64,000 nt of DNA from Blastobasis lacticolella (taxonomy: Eukaryota; Arthropoda; Insecta; Lepidoptera; Blastobasidae): the NCBI GenBank assembly GCA_905147135.1, contig LR990049.1:19733428-19797427 (forward strand), in the 5' to 3' direction. The translations under genes and the position numbers were made by a program. Shown piece by piece: positions 1 to 11,852 of this stretch. The notes under the pieces are model-generated. The model searched no databases. It worked only from the letters and a program-made list of their open reading frames with translations, and was not told the origin of the DNA. Each line of letters starts with the position of its first letter. The stretch's first letter is position 1.

Positions 1-51
1 GGGAGTGGCGACCGCAACGGCGGCCAGGGCGGCGATGAGCAGCAGTTTCAT
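1..51 (-). CDS. N-terminal coding exon of a secreted protein (partial)
   Basis: Read on the minus strand, the ATG at 51-49 opens MKLLLIAALAAVAVATP, a classic signal peptide: a short basic start, a hydrophobic Leu/Ala core and small residues at the end. The window edge cuts the protein after 17 residues, so the family cannot be assigned; leaders like this occur on insect digestive proteases, cuticle and haemolymph proteins. A splice acceptor (CTTTCCAG) lies about 14 bases upstream of the ATG on the minus strand, so the start codon sits near the beginning of exon 2. The donor of a non-coding leader exon (CAAAG/GTAAGC) is at about 395. GC content rises here compared with the flanking DNA, as expected for a coding exon. 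Confidence 0.72.
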   Translation of the reverse strand, partial: MKLLLIAALAAVAVATP

Positions 52-394
52 GGCGGAGTGCTCTGGAAAGTCCCCGCGAAGTTAATATTGTTGTAGTCAC
101 ATGATTTAATTACATACTTATAAAACGCGTAGTTGATCTTTGCACGTATTCACCACAGACTATGGATTTGTGAATACAAAGCTTTTAAAAATGAAAATAA
201 CTATGTTTATGTAAAGAATTTTAAGGAAGGCTCAGGATCGGCATGAGGGGCACTTCACGTCACGTCCTTTGGTGCTGGGGCCAAGATTTGGGTCCTTGAG
301 CCAGCAGAAATGAAACATGATTTCCAGAAGGGAAAAGAGACAATATTAACAAAATAATCACGATAAACAACGGGGAAACACGAAATATGCTTAC

Positions 395-430
395 CTTTGT
401 TTGTTCAAAACGTTCAACAAACTATGCACT
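395..430 (-). other. Putative non-coding leader exon of the 1-51 gene
   Basis: On the minus strand a good splice donor (AAAG/GTAAGC) ends at about 395, and its partner acceptor is at about 65. The exon would begin near an ACAGT initiator-like sequence at 432-428 and be about 35 nt long. The boundaries are inferred from splice and promoter motifs only. Confidence 0.45.
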
Positions 431-455
431 GTCGAGGCTCGCATACATTTTTATA
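428..455 (-). promoter_or_regulatory. TATA box and initiator of the left-edge gene
   Basis: The minus strand reads TATAAAA at 455-449, followed about 25 nt downstream by ACAGT (432-428), close to the arthropod initiator TCAGT. The spacing is slightly short but workable. Position just upstream of the leader-exon donor supports the call. Confidence 0.45.
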
Positions 456-2400
456 CAAATATCATATCTCAATTGATACAGTAATTAATGCGTTGAGATA
501 AATATTTATTGGCGATAATCCTTTGTTAAGATACGACCGTTATTTACTACCCATGAAATTTCCCTTTGCACGCTACAGGTTGGATTATGGATTAGCAGTA
601 ATCAAAGTAGCTACGATTAGATTTCGGATAGGAAGCGATGCAAACCAAACAAGACAAAGTGTAATTAAAGTGTCCGTTAGTGTTTAAATTGTTGTGGTGC
701 CATCTGAACCAATACCTTCAAGGTCACCTTTTAGCAAGGCAGGTCATCTTGTTAGTACATCATCTTCGTGTTGATTATATTCATAGTATCAGTTAGCCGA
801 AAGAAGGGTCATTAGCTGTCCCTTAGGCCCGAAGAACTTTGACAATATTAAAAAAAAATGAATTATACTTTCATGAATGTTATTAAAACCTCAGCATGTC
901 GTTTAGCAGCATTTTTGCTCTTGTATTGTAGATATGTGGCCGCCACTCGAAAACCTTTCCAGTATATCGGATATTGGTTCTGCGAGCTCGTGACCTGCTC
1001 ATTGCCACTTCATTTTAATTTGAGAGAATTATTTAAAACGCTCTACATGCTGCTAAACCAGGATTAAACAGCTTTTGTTTACAGATACAACATGTGACTA
1101 ATTTTGCTTTCAGTGTCTTCTTTTCACTTAACGAAACCTTGGTCTAAACTGTTGAACTAAGTACTTACATCAAGCACATCACTAACCTAGCGGTCAATCC
1201 AGATTCCGCTTTCCTTCTCTTCCTCCTCCACTTCGCCTATCCGACCGACCGACTTCGGTATCATGCCGATTTATTAGCATTTCATTAATCATCTGTACCT
1301 CAGACAAAATAGACATTTCGATCTAGTAGGTAATAAGCATACCTAAAGCTAAAATTTAGCACAGGTCGTATACCTATCACAAATACCATCAGGCAGGCCG
1401 TAAACTTGCTGCCACTTTAGTGGTATAAAAACAAAAAAATAATAAATAAAATATCACAAGTCCCCACCGAAAATATAAATTCCAGGGCAAAGGTCTAAAA
1501 TATCGGTTTGTGTTCGTCAATAAGCGTCAAACGTCATAAACAATTATAATAAGGGATTAACAAAAAGTCTACTATCTTCTGGGCGATTAACAGGAATTTG
1601 GTTCTTGACGTTTATTGTTCGTGACGAACGATAAAGTTTTCCGTTTTAATTATTATTGAACCTGATGTTTTAATCAAATGTGTTTAAATAATGTTATTTA
1701 AACATGCAACTTTCCTTTTACGTCTTCTCATCGAGTCAATGAACTTACACTTTGTTTGCCCAGTGTTCGACAACGCATATACAGCATATTTTGTATTGTA
1801 CTTTGTAATACTCTAGCAACTATAAGTCCTGCCTATCACCCTCTGAATCTAAACCATTAACCGCCTTGTCGGAGTCGAAGGTGTTGGTTCTATATCCTAC
1901 TCTGCAGGACATCGGGCAATTTAATAATCATTTTATTTCATCCATTGATTAGTTTTCATTCAAGTCTAGGCACTTAAAATGATTGATGTTTATCCACAGG
2001 AGACAGGGTTTATCCATTTCGTAATGGTTTAAGGTATAAGTATATTTTCAGAGCCGATGATCCGCTCTATAATCCTTAGCGTTTTAAGTAATTAGTGTAA
2101 TTGCTTCTATTGGGCTCTTTACCGTTTTTACAGGATTAAGTAGTGAAGGATTAGGTCAATGTTATTTAAGTAAAATATGTTTTCTCTTAGATCAGGTAAT
2201 TACAGTGGAGCGATTACCATCTGACCTCCTTAGGTAATATTATGCTACTAAACATTTCGTATATTTGGAATAGGCATCTAAAATCTGGTTTAGATCAAGT
2301 AGACCGGGAGAAAAAAATGCGTGGCCGAGTACTTACTAACTAGTTTTGACGTTCATGAAACTGAATCCTCTGAATTGAATATTTATTTATTCATCATCTT
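456..2400. other. Intergenic, no gene recognised
   Basis: AT-rich DNA with no splice-bounded coding exon or credible long ORF. The ORF at 858-1067 has no recognisable features. A C/T-rich stretch at 1195-1260 resembles a LINE-derived repeat also seen at 7265-7420, 21180-21355, 33945-34130 and 38855-39010. Confidence 0.5.
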
Positions 2401-2407
2401 GGCTCTA

Positions 2408-2566
2408 TATTCCGGTTGTGCTCTCGCACACCAGGGCCCCCTGTGAACAGGGTCACGGAAGTCAGACGGCAGTCGCTCCACTGCAAAATCATAAACAATG
2501 GTCAAGGTAGACCCCATGCCCCCACGCGCGAGAGCACAATCAAGATATTAACGTCAAGATGACCAC
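2408..2566. repeat. Head-to-head halves of SINE family A
   Basis: The tail signature of the window's commonest SINE (family A, a tRNA-derived element described at 10905) appears twice in opposite orientations: minus at 2408-2437 and plus at about 2455-2566. The result is an imperfect palindrome around the words tgtgctctcgc and gcgagagcaca. Confidence 0.55.
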
Positions 2567-3570
2567 CTACATTAATGTGTCTGTCTGTGGCATCATAGCT
2601 TCTGAACTGAAGCCCATAATGTTGTGTAATTTCGAATGTTACAATTTGAAAGTCAGTTTCATCATTGCATCATCATGCACATTTGAAAAACGCGTAATGT
2701 CAGGAATTGTGTAGGTATGAAGGATTCTGAAAGATGTATCAAACTTATCGATAAATTTTTTATTTTTTGTGGAGGTCGAGTGTTAATGATTTTTGATTAC
2801 GAGAAAAACATACTTGGCCACATTTTACAAAAACTGCATGTCATTTGCGTCATATCCGGATTACCCATTAAATAATAAAATCAACATACCTTACCACAGT
2901 TCAGTAAAAATATTATCTCGAAAACAATAAACCAAGAAGCTGTTTACGTAGCTACTGACAATTAACAAGATGAGGAACAAACTATGAAATTTATTGGCGT
3001 GTGATAAATGACCAAATATCGAGTTTTTAACAAATTCTCAATTAGCGTCCGACCTCTTCAATTTTGTTTTTAATTCAGAAACACGCCCGACGTGCGCTTA
3101 TGGGCGTCAGAGATTCGGCATCAGGAATATCCATTTCCAATCGTTTTTCGAACAAGAATGATTTTTTTTATGCCACTTTCGAATAGTGTCGGTAGATACA
3201 TTTAGAGGTTTATTTAGCATATCTAACATAATAGTACGAAGCTACTTGTAGCGTTGAAGGTGTTCGTATACCATTCAATCACGTATAAAATATTCACGGG
3301 ATTTGACTTAGTGAATATCCTTTATCCATTAAATTGCATAATTTATGTTATTCTTACAGGATTCTTACTTTCCTAGAAAATTTGCGTTTTGAATATGTAT
3401 CTAAATTTCATACAGCTAATTTAAAATTTTTTGCAAATGGCATATCAAATTACAATGAAATTTTGTATATAAATAGGCAACATTCAGCTATTGTGATAAC
3501 TACCCGCTTCATGAAATTACATCTGGATGTAGAGTTAAAACTTTCCATACATGGTGCAGAATATTGCTGG
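2567..3570. other. Intergenic, no gene recognised
   Basis: AT-rich sequence. The ORF at 3334-3588 has biased composition and no motifs, and I see no exon-like block. Confidence 0.45.
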
Positions 3571-3571
3571 T

Positions 3572-3950
3572 ATAATCTTGTTTGCTGACGACACTTCACT
3601 GATATTTAAAATTAATAGGAAAGATAATAATATAGACGAAGTAAACTGTGTTCTTCAGAATGTGCTTCATTGGTTTACGATTAATAACTTAGTCTTAAAC
3701 TCTAAAAAAACAAAATGCGTTCATTTTTGCCTCCCTAATGTACAAAGTAATCAATGAAATGTTATAATTACACAATTAACGTAATCCTAATTCAATAAAT
3801 ACTTTTTCATTTTCATTTTCATTTTCACTGACGACAAATGAAAAGGGGTATTTTCAAACCCTTATAAAATGTTTAGAATTTTAGGAATTCAAGTTACCCA
3901 TTGTATACTTTTGATTGTGCAATAAAGCGTTATTCATTCATTCATTCATT
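3572..3950 (+). mobile_element. LINE 3' fragment with reverse transcriptase FADD motif
   Basis: The translation includes LFADDTSLIFK followed by a region ending NNLVLNSKKTKCVHF. That is the catalytic FADD block and the following LN..KT motif of a Jockey/CR1-type reverse transcriptase, truncated upstream. The fragment continues into an A/T-rich 3' end with cattttcattttcatttt and finishes at an (ATTC)n tail at about 3935-3950. An upstream frameshift separates the ORF at 3334-3588. Confidence 0.7.
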
Positions 3951-3951
3951 A

Positions 3952-5178
3952 TAGTGGTCGAGCTACGTAAAAAAAAACCGCAAATCGATGTACAGGATAG
4001 CCGTTTGGTACACGGGTACTTTAGGTTAAAACAATCATTTTGACCGGTAGTTCCTAAAAATATTCCCAGGGGGGGGCCAGTAATATTGACATTAATTTTT
4101 AATATGGGAATCGAATTTTTTTTTTTCGGAATCCTATCGTGTTTGGTATCAAATGAAAGGGCATCATAAGCCGGTTCTAAAAATATACTACACCAATAAC
4201 TTTCAGCCACCTGTTTTCTTAAAATCCAAGAAATATTTTCAAAACATACCAAGTTTGGACTCCTCCAGGTAGGAGACGGATTAGTAAATTTTTATAAAAT
4301 ATACGCCAAATGACTCTTAATATGCCCATATCCAAAACAAAAAGGCGATTTAAAAAATATTTTAATTTACTAATTTTAAAATATTTTTTTCTTTATTAAA
4401 CAGTTGAGATTTAGTTTTTTTTGAATCATATCGAACTGTACTGCACTTTACTATTGTTAATCTATGTTAAATTGATATTAATACGTTTCCCCCCCCACCC
4501 CCCCTTCTCCTCCTGCACCTGAGAGGATTTTCCTGCACCTGAGAGGAAATCAAATTCGCTTAGGTGCAGAGTGAGGAGTGCGGAGGGAGAGAGGAAAGGG
4601 GGAGGGGGAGATAGAAACCGTAAGAGCATTATTTTACATAGATAATAGCATAAAACACAATAATAATAGTACAGTACAGGAGAGTTCGATAAGTTTAAAA
4701 AAATACTAAATCTCAACTTTTTAATAAAGAAAAAAATATTTTAAAATTAGTAAATTAAAATATTTTTTAAATCGCCTTTTTGTCGTTGGATATGGGTATA
4801 TTTAGAGACATTTGGCGTATGTTATACAAAAATTTACTAATCCGTCTCCTACCTGGAGGGGTCCAAACTTGGTATGTTTTGAAAATATTTCGTGGATTTT
4901 TAGAAAACAGGTGGCCGAATGGTATTGGTGTAGTATATTTTTAGAACCGGCTCATGATGCCCTTTCATTTGATACCAAACACGATAGGAATCTGAGAAAA
5001 AAAAATTCAAATCCCATATAAAAAATTAATATCGATATTACTGCTCCCCCCCTGGGAATATTTTTAGGAACTACCGGTCAAAATGATTGTTTAAACCTAA
5101 AGTACTCGTATACCAAACGGCTATCCTGTACATCGATTTGCGGTTTTTTGCCAATATTTGCTGTGTACACCGTCCACT
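3952..5178. mobile_element. 1.2 kb foldback (long inverted repeat) element
   Basis: The left arm (about 3952-4415) and right arm (about 4706-5178) are inverted copies. The word cgcaaatcgatgtacaggat at about 3980 reappears in reverse at about 5130, and the complementarity continues through the lysine-like AT block to the ctttattaaa motif. The ends read tagtgg and ccacta. The middle (4480-4620) holds C-rich and GGAG-rich simple sequence. ORFs inside (3938-4252, 4812-5021) are mirror translations of the arms. No transposase is present, so this is a non-autonomous DNA element. A shorter relative is at 31873-32262. Confidence 0.8.
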
Positions 5179-5289
5179 ATTAGGCACTTATGGACATCCT
5201 AAAGACTCTATTTTAGAAATCAGGTATTGATTTGAAATATTTGTACAAAAACACACGAACGCTAATTTCATAGGTAAGGATTAAATCTC

Positions 5290-5520
5290 TCTCTCTGTAG
5301 TCGGTCCCTCATGACTGAAGATTGTTGTCTGTTGAGCACATCTTCGAGCACACGTAATGCCTCCAACCGCTCCTACCCAACGCCAGCCTCATCAACTGAT
5401 CAGCCTTCTGACTGACTGATCTTGCCATTGACACTGCTATGACAAGCTTTCCAGACTGTCATTACTCCGTCTCATTAAATGACCGAAACATGCAAGGATC
5501 CGATGCAAGGCAGAAAGTCT
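5290..5520 (-). mobile_element. RTE-like LINE fragment (antisense)
   Basis: This C/T-rich block (tctctctgtagtcggtccctc...) matches the better-preserved antisense LINE at 22990-23470 over most of its length. It is degenerate, with no open frame left. Confidence 0.55.
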
Positions 5521-6460
5521 GCAATCTTGTTACTGAATTACTTCTTCAAGTCTTAATAAGTGTGCTGTGCGACGTCTAGATGTCACATGCCAATAACAGT
5601 CCATTGCTAGACTGAACCCTCTTCCGCATAAGGAAAGGGTATTGCCATAATCTCCACTGTTGGAATTCGTAGTGTTTAAAATAAACAACATAGGCTGTAA
5701 ATTTTTTGACCTACTAGGCCGGCTTGTGCGTGCTGGTGTGAGCGCCGGCGGGCTGGCTGTGGCCAGGCACATGGTGCACATGATTCGCCCAGGCGGTGCG
5801 TGGCGTGTATCGGTGCCCGGTGTCTCGCCGGAGTAAGCACTCGTACGCGCTGATCTGTCTGCATGCGTAGCCTTCGCTTAACTTTCCCTTTCCTTTCTGT
5901 TAGATTTTTGACGTTTGAAACGAGATTAATTAACGTAATCCTAATTTCATAAATACTTTTTCATTTACAATTTCACTGTAAATATATGATCTGTCAAATC
6001 CTTGATCATGGTCAACGCGGACCCCGGGCCGTCGTGCGCACGCAACATAAGCCGTCTCTCCACACGGCTTATGTTGGTAACAATACTTGCTTTCAGATTT
6101 TCAAGACGCATTATCACGCGTCCTTAGTCTCACTATAATCCTACTTGACCAAGGAGACAGTGCGATAATCTACGTTGTAAATATGAATGGTATTATCATT
6201 AGGTATCAATTATTTCGGTATTTTTGATGAAAAACGATTAAGGAGGAGCTCTGGGTTGAATGTTGAATTATGTCTCTAAATTATTCAAATATCGGATTAG
6301 AGATACTATAACATTGAAAATTAATGACTTACATTTATAGACTCTCTATATTAATGTTGTAAGATATTCATTGGAACCTAACATTTATTGCTAAAATATT
6401 ATTTTGAACTTGACATTTTCATTTTATAGTTCAAATGTTTGGGTAACGACAGGTTTTAGC
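5521..6460. other. Intergenic with repeat scraps
   Basis: Holds a fragment of dispersed repeat family B (about 5612-5670, minus), the motif ttaacgtaatcctaattt (5930) shared with the LINE end at 3779, and a SINE family A scrap at about 5995-6050. The ORFs at 5530-5781 and 5676-5864 are GC-biased shadows. No gene seen. Confidence 0.45.
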
Positions 6461-6629
6461 AGTTCTTCGTCCGCCCGAACATTCATTATCCACATATAAC
6501 ACAGGTTGCGACTGCTGGTCTCAACTATGGGGACGTGGCCCACAATTGAATACCAATTGGTTAAAGTGGCGATCTCTGTCCGGTGTTCTCTGAATGCCTG
6601 TAAGAATTAATAGTAGACCGCCATGACGC

Positions 6630-6720
6630 CAGCTATGATGTACGGACCAGTAATGTTGGATAGCCCTAAAGAAGCATGGACAGCTACCGCCCGCAGCGGA
6701 AACGAGAATGCTGAGAGGCG
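6630..6720 (+). mobile_element. Possible LINE scrap
   Basis: The stretch reads like the MYG...-type block that follows the catalytic domain in RTE reverse transcriptases, but it is short and degraded. Confidence 0.25.
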
Positions 6721-6914
6721 GGCAGTGTAACGGGCTTAGATAGAGCGTTTTCTAATGGACCCACAAGTTCATCCCACCGGTGGGAGTCTTCCTCATAGAG
6801 AGAGAAATAAGTATATTTCTCGATTTATTATCTCGATTACCCACTGATTGATAACCCTCTCACGGCGCTGATTCACTAAGGACTAAGCTAAGCATATATC
6901 TTTACAACTTTTTT

Positions 6915-7045
6915 TTATGACATACGGTAGGCAAACAGGCAAGCGGGCCTGATGGGACCTGATGGGAAATAGTTATCACTGCCTATAGACATTAGCAACA
7001 CCAAGAGTATTGCCAATGCGTTGCCCACCTCTATAACACGTTGAT
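6915..7045 (-). mobile_element. LINE 3'-end fragment (antisense)
   Basis: The block from gacatacggtaggcaaac through cctctataacacgttg is the same antisense LINE 3' end seen at 61235-61360. It contains the usual lepidopteran phrase for a gap of one conserved C-terminal peptide (LMSIGS-type translation). Confidence 0.6.
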
Positions 7046-7264
7046 CTTCTTCTTGTTATTCTTGGTTGTTGTTATTCTTAGCTAATATTATATTATGACT
7101 GGCATTATATGACATGACATTACCTGACTGACTCCGTGCAAAGCTGGGAGGGGCTGCTGGTGTAGGTATTTTTTTTAAATGCATAAGTAATGAGACTAGC
7201 CAAGGTGAGCAACGTGGCGAGCAATTTGGCTCCGATTTCAAACAAGCTTAAGGAAGGCAGTCTC

Positions 7265-7450
7265 CGCCATTCATCATCATTATCTTCCTAGCGCTTATAC
7301 CGGCCTCTGCCAGGGTCTGCTTCCCTACTCATCCTTCTCCCCTTCGCCCGGTCTTTGCCATTCTCTCGTCGTAAGCCGTTGGCTCTCGCATTCGACTCAG
7401 CCATGTCATCGCTTCTTGGGTCGCCCACAGGGCCTCTCCTCCATTGTCGC
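7265..7450 (-). repeat. Dispersed C/T-rich LINE-derived repeat
   Basis: Shares the motifs tctgccagggtc, ccacttcgcc, cgtaagccgttggct and cttcttgggtc with 21180-21355, 33945-34130 and 38855-39010. All four are in the same orientation and none is coding. Confidence 0.5.
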
Positions 7451-7974
7451 CCTGTAATGCGCCGGGATGATAAGGAAGAAAGGCTCCGCTGGTATGATTA
7501 TAACTACTACGTTAAGACTATTAACATTAGCATTCAGCACACAGCCAATTGGTAGAAGCAGGTCACACAGCAACATGGTTGTCAACCGTCGCAAAATACT
7601 TAAAAACCGGAAATTTGACTCCGATGTCCACCCAGGATAGACGTTCTTGTCGTAAGTGCACAAGGAGACCTGACCCCAGCTAATCTAGGACAAGGGCAGG
7701 AGGAAGAAGAAAAAGGTAGTCGCTTCTACGAGTGCCTAATTATTTTCAATAGCCTTGCCTAAACACCGCAATAAACATGCTAGCAGTTTACCGGAAAACT
7801 TTTCCCAGAGGTTTTTTCATTGTAACGTGGACTTGGTGAATTGTAGCACAGTCTCAGAGGCTATATGCTCTGAGCGCAACATGTAGCAAATAGCCATTAG
7901 CAACTAAAACGCAACTCGGCCATTCAGGGTTGCAACTTTCTCATTATTTTAATATGTCATAGTCAACCCTTTAC

Positions 7975-8340
7975 TAAAATAATAATTATCTTGACGTTCA
8001 TGTCCCAGTTGATTTCTCGCGCACGAGAGCGGGTCCGCCTTGACCATGATCCAGGAATTGGCAGATCATGTAATGGCATTGGAACGACTGCTATCTGACC
8101 TCCGTGACCCGACTTCTGGGTAGCAACCCGGGATATACTCCGGGAACCTGACCAGATTGGATCATGGTTACAATGTGCAGGTTTCATCGCGATGTTTGCC
8201 CACACCGTAAGAGCATCGGTTAGTATTCAACTAATGATCATAACTCAGCAAAGAATCATTGGTACATGGCGGCAGTGGGATTCGATCCTGATGCGTCTGG
8301 CTAGTGAGTCGGATACCGTTACCACTCTGCCACCAACGCT
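7975..8340 (-). repeat. SINE family A, near full length
   Basis: On the minus strand the tRNA-like head (about 8340-8265) is followed by the body and the 3' tail ending in the inverted form of ggcgttaatgtcccggtt. Compared with the copy at 10905 it carries a short internal insertion around 8115-8140. Confidence 0.65.
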
Positions 8341-8599
8341 CTTTGTAGCCAACATTTGACTGATTATTAAAAACGACAAATCTCATGCATATCTACACCC
8401 CATTCAATAGCAGCACTTCTATTTTCAGGACTAACTTGACCTATCACCTATGACCTCCCCGTAGACGTAGATATTAATCTGTTTATCTATATCTATGCCT
8501 CGTAGACACGAAAATGGGCAATAGTGATGTTCAAAGTCTTTAAAGGTTCAAAGGTAAGTGTTCAAAGGTTTCAAACTATCTTTCGACTATTATTAAATA

Positions 8600-10145
8600 T
8601 GTACACATTAATTCTTATGATAAACTAAACCTTTGGTACCTGGACGATGGCACTCTCGGAGGGGATGTATGGGGATGGCACTTCGTTCCCTCATTGCTGA
8701 GTTCAGTACCATCGGTTTAGAACTAAATTTCAGTAAATGTGAGCTGTATATCTGGGACTTCAAATCGGAAGATGAAAAAATTACATTATCGCACAGTTTA
8801 ACTTATTGGCACCAAACATTAAAATTCAAAACAAGAATTCTCTTTCCCTTTAGGTGCCCGATTACTTCCTGAATCGGTTTTACCTCTTATTGATTCCCTA
8901 ATTTATGAGTTCAACAGCTTACATGACCGGCTTTTAAAAATCCATCCGCATATAGCCATCACCAAAATCCGCTTTTGTTTATTCGCTCCAAATGATGGCA
9001 TTATATGGTATATGGATATATACTTCGCTGTAGTCCCATGTGGAAATACCCCCATCTTCTTTCTTCCCTCGACGCCTCCGTACAAACCTATCATCAATCC
9101 TCAACTGTGATTTTGATGCCCGTTCCTGGACCCAGGCTTCTCTGCCCTTCCGTTTTGGAGGTCTGGGTATCCGTAAAATTTCTGATCTATCGCTACCAGC
9201 TTTCCTGTCCTCCATACACACACGCATAGCACGCACACCTTGATAAAGAAAATTATCTCTCCGTCCCTGGGCGGCGTTGAGGTGTCGTGCCTGTTGGAGG
9301 CCAGGAATGCATGGTCTTTCATCTGCCCCAACGCCGATATTCCCGCAACCCTAACTCACAAAGGCTTTGGGACGAGCCACTCTGCAGATTCGCCTTTTCC
9401 ACACTTTTAGAAACCTCGGCCAATTCTGCAGATCGAGCTCGTCTTCTCACCGTTTCAGAGAGGGAGGCGGGATATTGGCTTCACGCGATTCCATCACCCA
9501 ATACGGGTACTTTACCCACCGAAGCAACACTTTCGCTCTCAGTGTGCTTGCGACTTGGCCCTAAGGTGAATGAATTGCATCGTTGCCACTGCGGAAGTAT
9601 TGTAGTTATCCTTGGACACCATGGCCTCTCGTGCCAACGAAGTGCCGGTCGGCTGTACCGCCACGCCAATCTCAACGACGTCATCAGCCGTGCCCTTGCC
9701 ACCATCAACGTGCCAGCTGTATTAGAACCCAATGGGCTGGCTCGGGACGATGGCAAGAGGCCCGACGGCATGACGCTCGTTGCTTGGTCACAAGGGCGGC
9801 CTCTGGTGTGGGATGCGACCTGTGTAGACACCCTGGCCCCATCCCACATTAGAGCTACCTCTGCTAACGCTGGCGCGGCTGCTTCTTCGGCGGAGGACCT
9901 CAAACGGCGCAAATATGGATCCCTAGGTCAGGGTTATTTATTTGCACCGTTTGGAGTGGAAAAGTTGGGACCAAGTGTTCACTAGCCCAAAAAGGTGTTC
10001 CATGAGATATCTACCCAGCTAATTGAGTCTACCGGAGACCCACGTGCTGGCGCTTACCTCGGTCAAAGTCTAAGTCTGACAATTCAGAGAGGTAACGCTG
10101 CCAGCCTTATGGGGACACTTCCGCAAGGCAGCGATTTAGAGTCAG
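8600..10145 (+). mobile_element. Degenerate LINE with restriction-like endonuclease domain (R2 type)
   Basis: The piece covers the end of the reverse transcriptase and a C-terminal endonuclease domain. WYLDDGTLGG is encoded at 8634-8663 and holds the catalytic YxDD. The longest intact stretch, 9287-9985, contains a CCHC knuckle (codons from 9584; C-x1-C-x8-H-x4-C) followed by RPD at 9758-9766 and an aspartate at 9812. That matches the CCHC plus (K/R)PD-x12-15-D pattern of R2, NeSL and R4-type restriction-like endonucleases. Stops and frameshifts between 8660 and 9290 and after 9985 show it is dead; homology continues to a final GNAASLMGTLPQG-like peptide at about 10130. The local GC content is much higher than in the flanks. 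Confidence 0.72.
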
Positions 10146-10900
10146 TTTTTTATTTATAATTTTATTTTTTATTTGTTCCACCATTTTTATCTAGTCTTAA
10201 GTGTATATAATACTGTATAAAACAATAAACATTAAAGTTATAATTAAAAAACACAATATGAATTATAAAGATTTTACCACAAACATTTCGTAAACAAGAA
10301 AAAGAATACAATAAAAATAGTCAGTCACGAGTTTGCGGCCAGTACTTAGCTAACACCAAGAATTGTTACGCGACTGAGACAAGTCAACTAAAAACCGGGC
10401 TATGTTCAAATATCTGCTGGTTTTGTAACAACACACTTCACTTATCTCTGCACTGGACATCATTATTACTGCAAAACGTAACTTGCCACTAGTAAAGTAC
10501 TCTAAAAGATATTTTTTATTGTGCAAGCTGGACATACAGAGCTGACATTGCACCTGCATTTTGGCAAGCCAATGTCAGTTCTATTGCACACAGTCGATGA
10601 CAATCAGCTTGCAATCGACATTTAAGTTTATTTGTTGTTCTTTTTTGCTTCTGTTGTGTCTGTCGACTAAGGGAAAAGCTTGAGCAATGTCAAGCAGGCG
10701 TAGAAAAGGAGAGCGTGTTTTGTAATTTTGCTCTTGACCACCATAAGGTTATATATTGAGGTCAACAACAAATGAGTTTGGGCAGATTAGATAATTACAG
10801 TGCAGTTGGTTGGACAGGAAATGAGTTCACCCACAAGGTCTAAGAGCATATTAGAAAATTAATTTGTGTACCGAATAGGATGTCATCACAAAATATTGTT
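10146..10900. other. Intergenic, no gene recognised
   Basis: AT-rich; the first 100 bases may be the 3' tail of the preceding LINE (several aataaa-like words near 10225). The ORF at 10350-10559 has no recognisable features. Confidence 0.45.
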
Positions 10901-10904
10901 GTTA

Positions 10905-11215
10905 AACCTCCCGGTTGTGCTCTCACGCACGAGAGCAAGGGGTCCGAATGGACCATGATCCAGTATTTAGCAGATCAGTTAATTACAGTGGAGCGATTGC
11001 CATCTGACCTCCGTGACCCTGCTACCAGGGGAACCTGATCATATTATATCATGGTTTCATGGATTATTCAATCGCCTGAATGTGCAGATTTCATCACGAT
11101 GTCTTGTCTCACCGTTAAAGTATCAAGAGCAACTAATGTACATGGTACATGGCCGCAGTGGGATTCGACCCCGGTACCTCTCGCTTACCTTAACTACACG
11201 GCCACCGACGCACTA
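10905..11215 (-). repeat. SINE family A, full length, tRNA-derived
   Basis: This is the reference copy for the window. On the minus strand the head (11215-11140) carries an A-box-like ggccgtgtagttaagg and a B-box-like ggtcgaatccc, then gcggccatgtacc, then a conserved body, ending in a tail whose plus-strand form is ccggttgtgctctcacgca. Pol III promoter boxes with a non-tRNA body define a tRNA-derived SINE of about 310 bp. Confidence 0.72.
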
Positions 11216-11489
11216 AAAACTGTGATTACTTATTAGGTACTAGGTATTTGTGATGTATAAGTTTTTTGTAACGTGACATGTTTGGCACGCAGACGGGTAG
11301 ATGTCACAAATGTTAAAGTTATAGGTAGGTATTGCTCATTTTCGGGTCCTATTTGGTCAAACCTGTAAAAGATTGCCGTAGCCACAGTACAAAGAATGTC
11401 TGTTGTGACAAATTAATGTCTTTGATGTGACAAATCGATGGAGATAACGTATAACTTACCCGATATCTATCTTTACATAGTTTATAACA

Positions 11490-11610
11490 GCGCCGTCTGT
11501 CCCATGTACGCTTAGATCTTTTAAACTACCAACGAATTTTAATGCGGTTTTCAGCAATAGATGAGTGATTCAAAGGAAGGTTTACACGTAAGAAAAAAAG
11601 GGTAGGTAGG
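11490..11610 (+). repeat. Dispersed repeat family D
   Basis: Contains cttagatcttttaaactacc, the phrase aacgaattttaatgcggttttcagcaatagat, and a GTAGG-rich continuation. Relatives are at 21365-21480, 47460-47560, 58255-58360, 58460-58640 and 58675-58800. Confidence 0.55.
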
Positions 11611-11682
11611 AATAAAGTAAGTTTAGGGTAGGTGTAATGCGCTTATTACACATGCCTAAATTAAGTTACCAAATTCAGAATC

Positions 11683-11852
11683 AAAAAGCATGAGACCAAA
11701 TCAAAGTAGAATGTATTTCTCAATAAATAAGGTCCATTTTTGTATCACGGCTTTTGTAAAGCAGAGCGACACGTAACATAATATAAGTGATACAGAAATG
11801 GACCTTATTCTATGAGCTATACATTTCACTTTGATTTGCTCTCATGCTTTTT
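11683..11852. mobile_element. 170-bp hairpin MITE
   Basis: An almost uninterrupted inverted repeat. aaaaagcatgag at 11683-11694 pairs with ctcatgcttttt at 11841-11852, and the arms continue through aaggtccattt/aaatggacctt and tgtatcac/gtgataca. It would fold into one long hairpin. A second member of the family is split by a LINE at 12745-13170. Confidence 0.78.
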
